NCBI GenBank assembly: GCA_001798105.1 | Contig: MGRI01000026.1 | Location: forward strand, 1-8,820 | Source of the DNA: Deltaproteobacteria bacterium RIFCSPHIGHO2_02_FULL_40_11 | Lineage (GTDB): Bacteria > Bdellovibrionota > JACOXK01 > 2-02-FULL-40-11 | DNA length: 8,820 bases | Direction of reading: 5' to 3' | Part shown: positions 6,742 to 8,820 of the stretch, in pieces | Layout: each line of letters opens with the position of its first letter | How positions within the stretch are numbered: position 1 is the first letter of the stretch | Position numbers and translations under genes: made by a program | Notes under the pieces: generated by a model | What the model was told of the DNA's origin: nothing | Databases searched by the model: none | Seen by the model: the letters and a program-made list of their open reading frames with translations, nothing else

Positions 6742-6790
6742 TGTCATCCAGAGCGAAGTGAAGGATCGATATTCAAAAACCAGGATGACA
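6742..6790. repeat. Repeat unit with 8-bp inverted ends (TGTCATCC/GGATGACA)
   Basis: TGTCATCC at 6742-6749 is matched by GGATGACA at 6783-6790, enclosing 33 bp that include GAGCGAAGTGAAGGATC. From memory, GTCATCC-x-GAGCGAAGTGAAGGATC-type sequences occur as dispersed intergenic repeats in many bacterial genomes. With inverted ends it resembles a small non-autonomous element. Its copy number in this genome cannot be seen from the window. Confidence 0.55.
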
Positions 6791-6798
6791 TCGCTCAT

Positions 6799-6828
6799 CG
6801 TCATCCCCGCGAAAGCGGGGATCCAGTG
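6799..6828. repeat. REP-like palindromic repeat with GAAA tetraloop
   Basis: ATCCCCGC-GAAA-GCGGGGAT (6803-6822) is an 8-bp perfect stem capped by a GNRA-type loop, preceded by CGTC and followed by CCAGTG. I recognise this sequence type as a dispersed intergenic palindrome common in proteobacterial genomes. It lies about 60 bp beyond the stop of the antitoxin gene and may also act as a transcript-end structure there. Confidence 0.7.
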
Positions 6829-6886
6829 TTTTCTGTATCTAGTTGAAGTAGTGAACATCGTTTCCCTTTTTGAAATCGCGTTATTG

Positions 6887-7141
6887 CTATTCGCCAGAAG
6901 CCTTTAGTTTTTTAAGTACATCCACAGTTCTCCATTCAACCAAATCTCCTTTGGCAAACTGATGAAGAATGCTCCCTACAAAAGTTTGATAAGGAATCCC
7001 TAATCGTTCGGCTTGCTCTCGAATGGTAGCTAAATCAGCGCCATCTAGGCGGATACTGATAGGAGTTTTAGTGGCTGATTTATCAACCTTTATAGTACCA
7101 GGACGTTTTTTTAATTTCTTTAAATCATATTCCTTCTTCAT
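6887..7141 (-). CDS. CopG-type (BrnA-like) antitoxin, ribbon-helix-helix
   Basis: An 84-residue protein. The basic N-terminus (MKKEYDLKKLKKRPGT) precedes a ribbon-helix-helix domain: strand TPISIRL (26-32), helix about 35-47 and the GIPYQTFVGSILHQF segment (48-62). The IPYQT phrase is typical of the CopG antitoxin family that pairs with BrnT toxins. Such antitoxins bind and neutralise the toxin and repress the operon. The gene overlaps the toxin gene by 17 bp. Its Shine-Dalgarno GAGGAGG lies in the toxin's last codons, 9 nt before the ATG. Family assignment is strong; function in this organism is inferred. Confidence 0.88.
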   Translation of the reverse strand: MKKEYDLKKLKKRPGTIKVDKSATKTPISIRLDGADLATIREQAERLGIPYQTFVGSILHQFAKGDLVEWRTVDVLKKLKASGE

Positions 7142-7406
7142 AGTTTTTTTCCTCCTCTTTTGTGGCCTTTCGGGCCGATATAATTCTTATATTACTGCCT
7201 TCCTCTCTCTCACAAAATACAACGAGTAAAAGTCTTGGTTTTGTAGAATGACCAACTCTGATAAATCGATCTTCAGAGTCACTATTGTCTGGATCAAAAA
7301 ACTCTTGCGACTTTTCATCTGCCCATACCGTTTGACCCTCTTCAAACCACACCCCATGTTTTCTAAAGTTCGCTATATTCTTCTCATCGTCCCATTCAAA
7401 CTTCAT
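7125..7406 (-). CDS. brnT: BrnT-family toxin (RelE-like ribonuclease)
   Basis: A 93-residue protein matching BrnT along its length: FEWDDEKNIANFRKHGVWFEEG (3-24), the acidic-basic block SEDRFIRVG (44-52), LLLVVFCER (59-67) and the terminal IRIISARKATKEEEKNYE (73-90). BrnT toxins have a RelE-like fold and are RNases that inhibit translation. Toxin-first order with an overlapping antitoxin is the usual brnTA arrangement. There is no Shine-Dalgarno before the ATG, and the predicted transcription start is at or within a base or two of it, so the mRNA is probably leaderless. The gene appears intact, with no frameshift. Confidence 0.93.
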   Translation of the reverse strand: MKFEWDDEKNIANFRKHGVWFEEGQTVWADEKSQEFFDPDNSDSEDRFIRVGHSTKPRLLLVVFCEREEGSNIRIISARKATKEEEKNYEEGI

Positions 7407-7413
7407 AATACAT

Positions 7414-7442
7414 ATTGTATTCTATTGTATATACAAAGTCAA
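7414..7442 (-). promoter_or_regulatory. Promoter and palindromic operator of the toxin-antitoxin operon
   Basis: On the minus strand TTGACT (7442-7437), 17 bp, TACAAT (7419-7414). The spacer starts with the perfect 12-bp palindrome TTGTATATACAA (7436-7425). ATACAAT half-sites recur through the -10, and ATAC-N5-GTAT lies over it. This is where a ribbon-helix-helix antitoxin would bind to autorepress. The predicted +1 is near 7407, next to the toxin ATG at 7406. Confidence 0.75.
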
Positions 7443-7467
7443 CCTAACTTGTAAAGATTTTGATCTG

Positions 7468-7484
7468 GTGCCATTTAGGGGCAC
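7468..7484. promoter_or_regulatory. Dyad GTGCC-N7-GGCAC, possible activator site
   Basis: GTGCC (7468-7472) and GGCAC (7480-7484) form a 5-bp inverted repeat with its centre about 104 bp upstream of the start predicted for the sigma54-like promoter. That is a typical distance for an enhancer-binding-protein site. It is followed by CTTTTAT, so a weak terminator is an alternative reading. The segment between it and 7544 is AT-rich. Confidence 0.35.
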
Positions 7485-7559
7485 TTTTATCAATATTAAC
7501 TAACCCAAAATCATCATAACTATTTAATTATACAGCTATTTTTAAAGTGGCCCCTGGCA
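7469..7559. repeat. Long-range inverted repeat flanking an AT-rich spacer
   Basis: The left arm TGCC-(attta)-GGGGC-ACTTT (7469-7487) pairs with AAAGT-g-GCCCC-t-GGCA (7544-7559). This gives about 15 bp in three blocks with small bulges, around a loop of 56 nt. The right arm overlaps the -24 element of the sigma54-like promoter. It may be a regulatory structure or the remains of a small inserted element. Confidence 0.4.
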
Positions 7560-7570
7560 TAAAGATTGCA
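7554..7570 (+). promoter_or_regulatory. Sigma54-type (-24/-12) promoter
   Basis: CTGGCATAAAGATTGCA matches the RpoN consensus YTGGCACGrNNNTTGCW at all fixed positions except the CG after TGGCA, with exactly 10 bp between GG (7556-7557) and GC (7568-7569). The predicted +1 is near 7580, just before the GTG at 7584. It is on the correct strand and at the correct place for the last gene. rpoN is not in the window. Confidence 0.5.
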
Positions 7571-7583
7571 GTATTTTAAGAAC

Positions 7584-8820
7584 GTGACTGATCATCATAA
7601 ATTCATATTTTTTAAAAAATGGATATTCTTGCTCCCTTTCATGATTTTTTTGTCTTTTATCTGTGAGGCAGGGGAACTTGAAAATACCAAGCGTGTTTCT
7701 TTAAATTCTTTGGATGATTTTATAAAAGATGATCAAGTTCTTCCTTTCTACAAAACAACAGCCCAAGAAGTAAAAAGGTTTTTATCTAATCCACAAACAG
7801 AACAAAAATTTTCTTCGTTAACTCAAGATCAACAAATATTTCTTTGGAAGCTTCTTCCAAGGATTGTTGATTTCATGCGCCATCCTGAGGCTCAACAATT
7901 AACAGAAACTTTAATCAAAGATTATGCTCCTGGAAGACGTACATCCATAGATAACCTCTCTGTTTTTAGGAAAACTCGAGTGGAGTATCAAGATTTAACT
8001 TTTCCAAATGGAGAGCCATTTCGAGTTGTCTTTGAGGTTAATGCTTCAAAGGCTTCAGAGCTTGTAAAAGCCATCATTGCCCAGAAAATTCATTTTCAAC
8101 AACTTTCTATTTCTTTTGAAGATTCTTCTTCTCTAGAAATTTCAATTTCACTTGATGGAGTGAAATTTATTGGACTTGAAATCAATAATCCAGATCCACC
8201 CTGGGATATTTCTTTATTTGTTATTACAAAATCTCCCTATACCTTTGATGTGCTTAATGTAATTGAAGATGGAAAAATATCAAAGCTTGAATATTTAACC
8301 TTAGGCTCTATCTACATGGATACGACTATTAATGATTATTCGGATGATTTACCAACCTGTGTTGATTTTTTAGAAAGGGGATCTTTAGAGAAGTTGTATG
8401 TTTTCTTTGTGGAAAAAAAGTGGGGAGACCAAAAACTATCCTTAAGTCAAATCTATCCGGAATTGTGGCAAAGAATTGGTATTCAAAAAAAGGTTACAAA
8501 AGGTATTTTTAAAAATACTGTCGAATATATCCCATTTAATCCTTACGCACTATGCGTGGATAACTACACAACACAGCATCTTGCGGTCATGTTAATGGAT
8601 TTATCTTTTTCGCTTTCATGGGAAAAGGTAAAGCAAGCATACCCTTCTATACCAGATGAAATCGTTAAAGCCATTGTTGAGTCAAATATGAAAACATTAA
8701 CTCCTAAAGAAATTAAACATATTCAAAATGTATATGGAGAATTTCCACGGATCACTGAACAATCTACGAATAATGAGGCTTTTAGAATCTATTGTGAAAT
8801 GTGGGATTTAGAACAATTAG
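7584..8820 (+). CDS. Large exported protein of unknown function (3' end beyond window)
   Basis: The frame is open for 412 codons from the GTG at 7584 to the window edge. The N-terminus has a charged segment and hydrophobic core (KFIFFKKWIFLLPFMIFLSF) followed by ICEAGELE, consistent with a Sec signal peptide cleaved near residue 29. The C at 27 lacks a proper lipobox, so a lipoprotein is unlikely. The rest is soluble-looking, rich in hydrophobic and acidic residues, with no metal or catalytic motif I recognise. The ATG at 7641 would destroy the signal peptide, so the GTG is preferred, although no Shine-Dalgarno precedes it and the predicted sigma54 start leaves only a few bases of leader. It is divergent from the toxin gene and downstream of the sigma54-type element. 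Confidence 0.7.
   Translation, partial: MTDHHKFIFFKKWIFLLPFMIFLSFICEAGELENTKRVSLNSLDDFIKDDQVLPFYKTTAQEVKRFLSNPQTEQKFSSLTQDQQIFLWKLLPRIVDFMRHPEAQQLTETLIKDYAPGRRTSIDNLSVFRKTRVEYQDLTFPNGEPFRVVFEVNASKASELVKAIIAQKIHFQQLSISFEDSSSLEISISLDGVKFIGLEINNPDPPWDISLFVITKSPYTFDVLNVIEDGKISKLEYLTLGSIYMDTTINDYSDDLPTCVDFLERGSLEKLYVFFVEKKWGDQKLSLSQIYPELWQRIGIQKKVTKGIFKNTVEYIPFNPYALCVDNYTTQHLAVMLMDLSFSLSWEKVKQAYPSIPDEIVKAIVESNMKTLTPKEIKHIQNVYGEFPRITEQSTNNEAFRIYCEMWDLEQL

Larger units (their letters stand above)
6423..6886. other. Gene-free tract rich in inverted repeats
   Basis: No convincing gene lies in these 464 bases. Small inverted repeats occur at 6531-6545 (GCTGAT-aag-ATCAGC) and 6551-6568 (AGGAAT/ATTCCT), then larger hairpins and dispersed repeats described separately. 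One short plus-strand frame, about 6554-6646, reads NGQIPNRKWHQLEMLSAIFE and then WPVKNIYPKK before a stop. The phrase W-x-x-LExLSAIFEWP faintly recalls the region before the YTTN motif of IS256-type transposases, but the spacing is wrong and the match is too weak to call. The tract lies between an exported-protein gene and a toxin-antitoxin pair, both of which end into it. Confidence 0.6.

Noticed and set aside
6423..6886. CRISPR array or retron RNA
   Set aside because: The inverted repeats differ in sequence and spacing, there are no direct repeats with unique spacers, and no cas or reverse transcriptase gene is present.
7468..7489. GTGCC/GGCAC hairpin with TTTT as a terminator
   Set aside because: The stem is only 5 bp and the T-run only 4, and no plus-strand gene ends just upstream. 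A regulatory dyad fits the position better, though a terminator is not excluded.

Overview
The window looks like AT-rich chromosomal DNA from a Gram-negative bacterium. Five or six genes encode proteins with Sec-type signal peptides, the ThrRS reads like those of Deltaproteobacteria and related lineages, and one intergenic region carries a proteobacterial-type palindromic repeat (GTCATCCCCGC-GAAA-GCGGGGAT). The taxonomic guess comes from sequence impression only and is weak.

Layout. Positions 1-1086 (minus) hold the N-terminal 362 codons of threonyl-tRNA synthetase, with its own sigma70-type promoter at 1164-1191. Upstream on the same strand lie a degenerate PAP2-type phosphatase (1218-2033) and a large exported calcineurin-like metallophosphoesterase (2033-4453). 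These two share a TAATG stop/start overlap, so they are almost certainly translated as a coupled pair. A small exported protein (4531-4998, minus) precedes them. It is divergent from another small exported protein (5108-5590, plus), and the 109-bp region between them contains two perfect dyads that could be operators. A terminator (5608-5656), whose distal arm overlaps a possible promoter, separates 5108-5590 from a third exported protein of unknown function (5691-6422).

Positions 6423-6886 contain no convincing gene but are unusually rich in inverted repeats, including an 11-bp perfect hairpin, a GC-rich pair of hairpins and two different dispersed-repeat types side by side. Next comes a complete type II toxin-antitoxin pair of the BrnT/CopG-antitoxin (BrnA-like) type on the minus strand (7406 to 6887). 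Its promoter spacer contains a 12-bp palindrome, and its toxin appears to be translated from a leaderless mRNA. The last gene (7584 to beyond 8820, plus) encodes a large exported protein I do not recognise. A good sigma54-type -24/-12 element with a dyad about 104 bp upstream precedes it.

How the genes may work together. The minus-strand cluster 4998-1218 looks like an extracytoplasmic phosphate-ester hydrolysis cassette next to, but transcribed separately from, thrS. The repeats and toxin-antitoxin pair look like an accessory block set between genes for exported proteins. No defence system, CRISPR array, tRNA or rRNA is visible.
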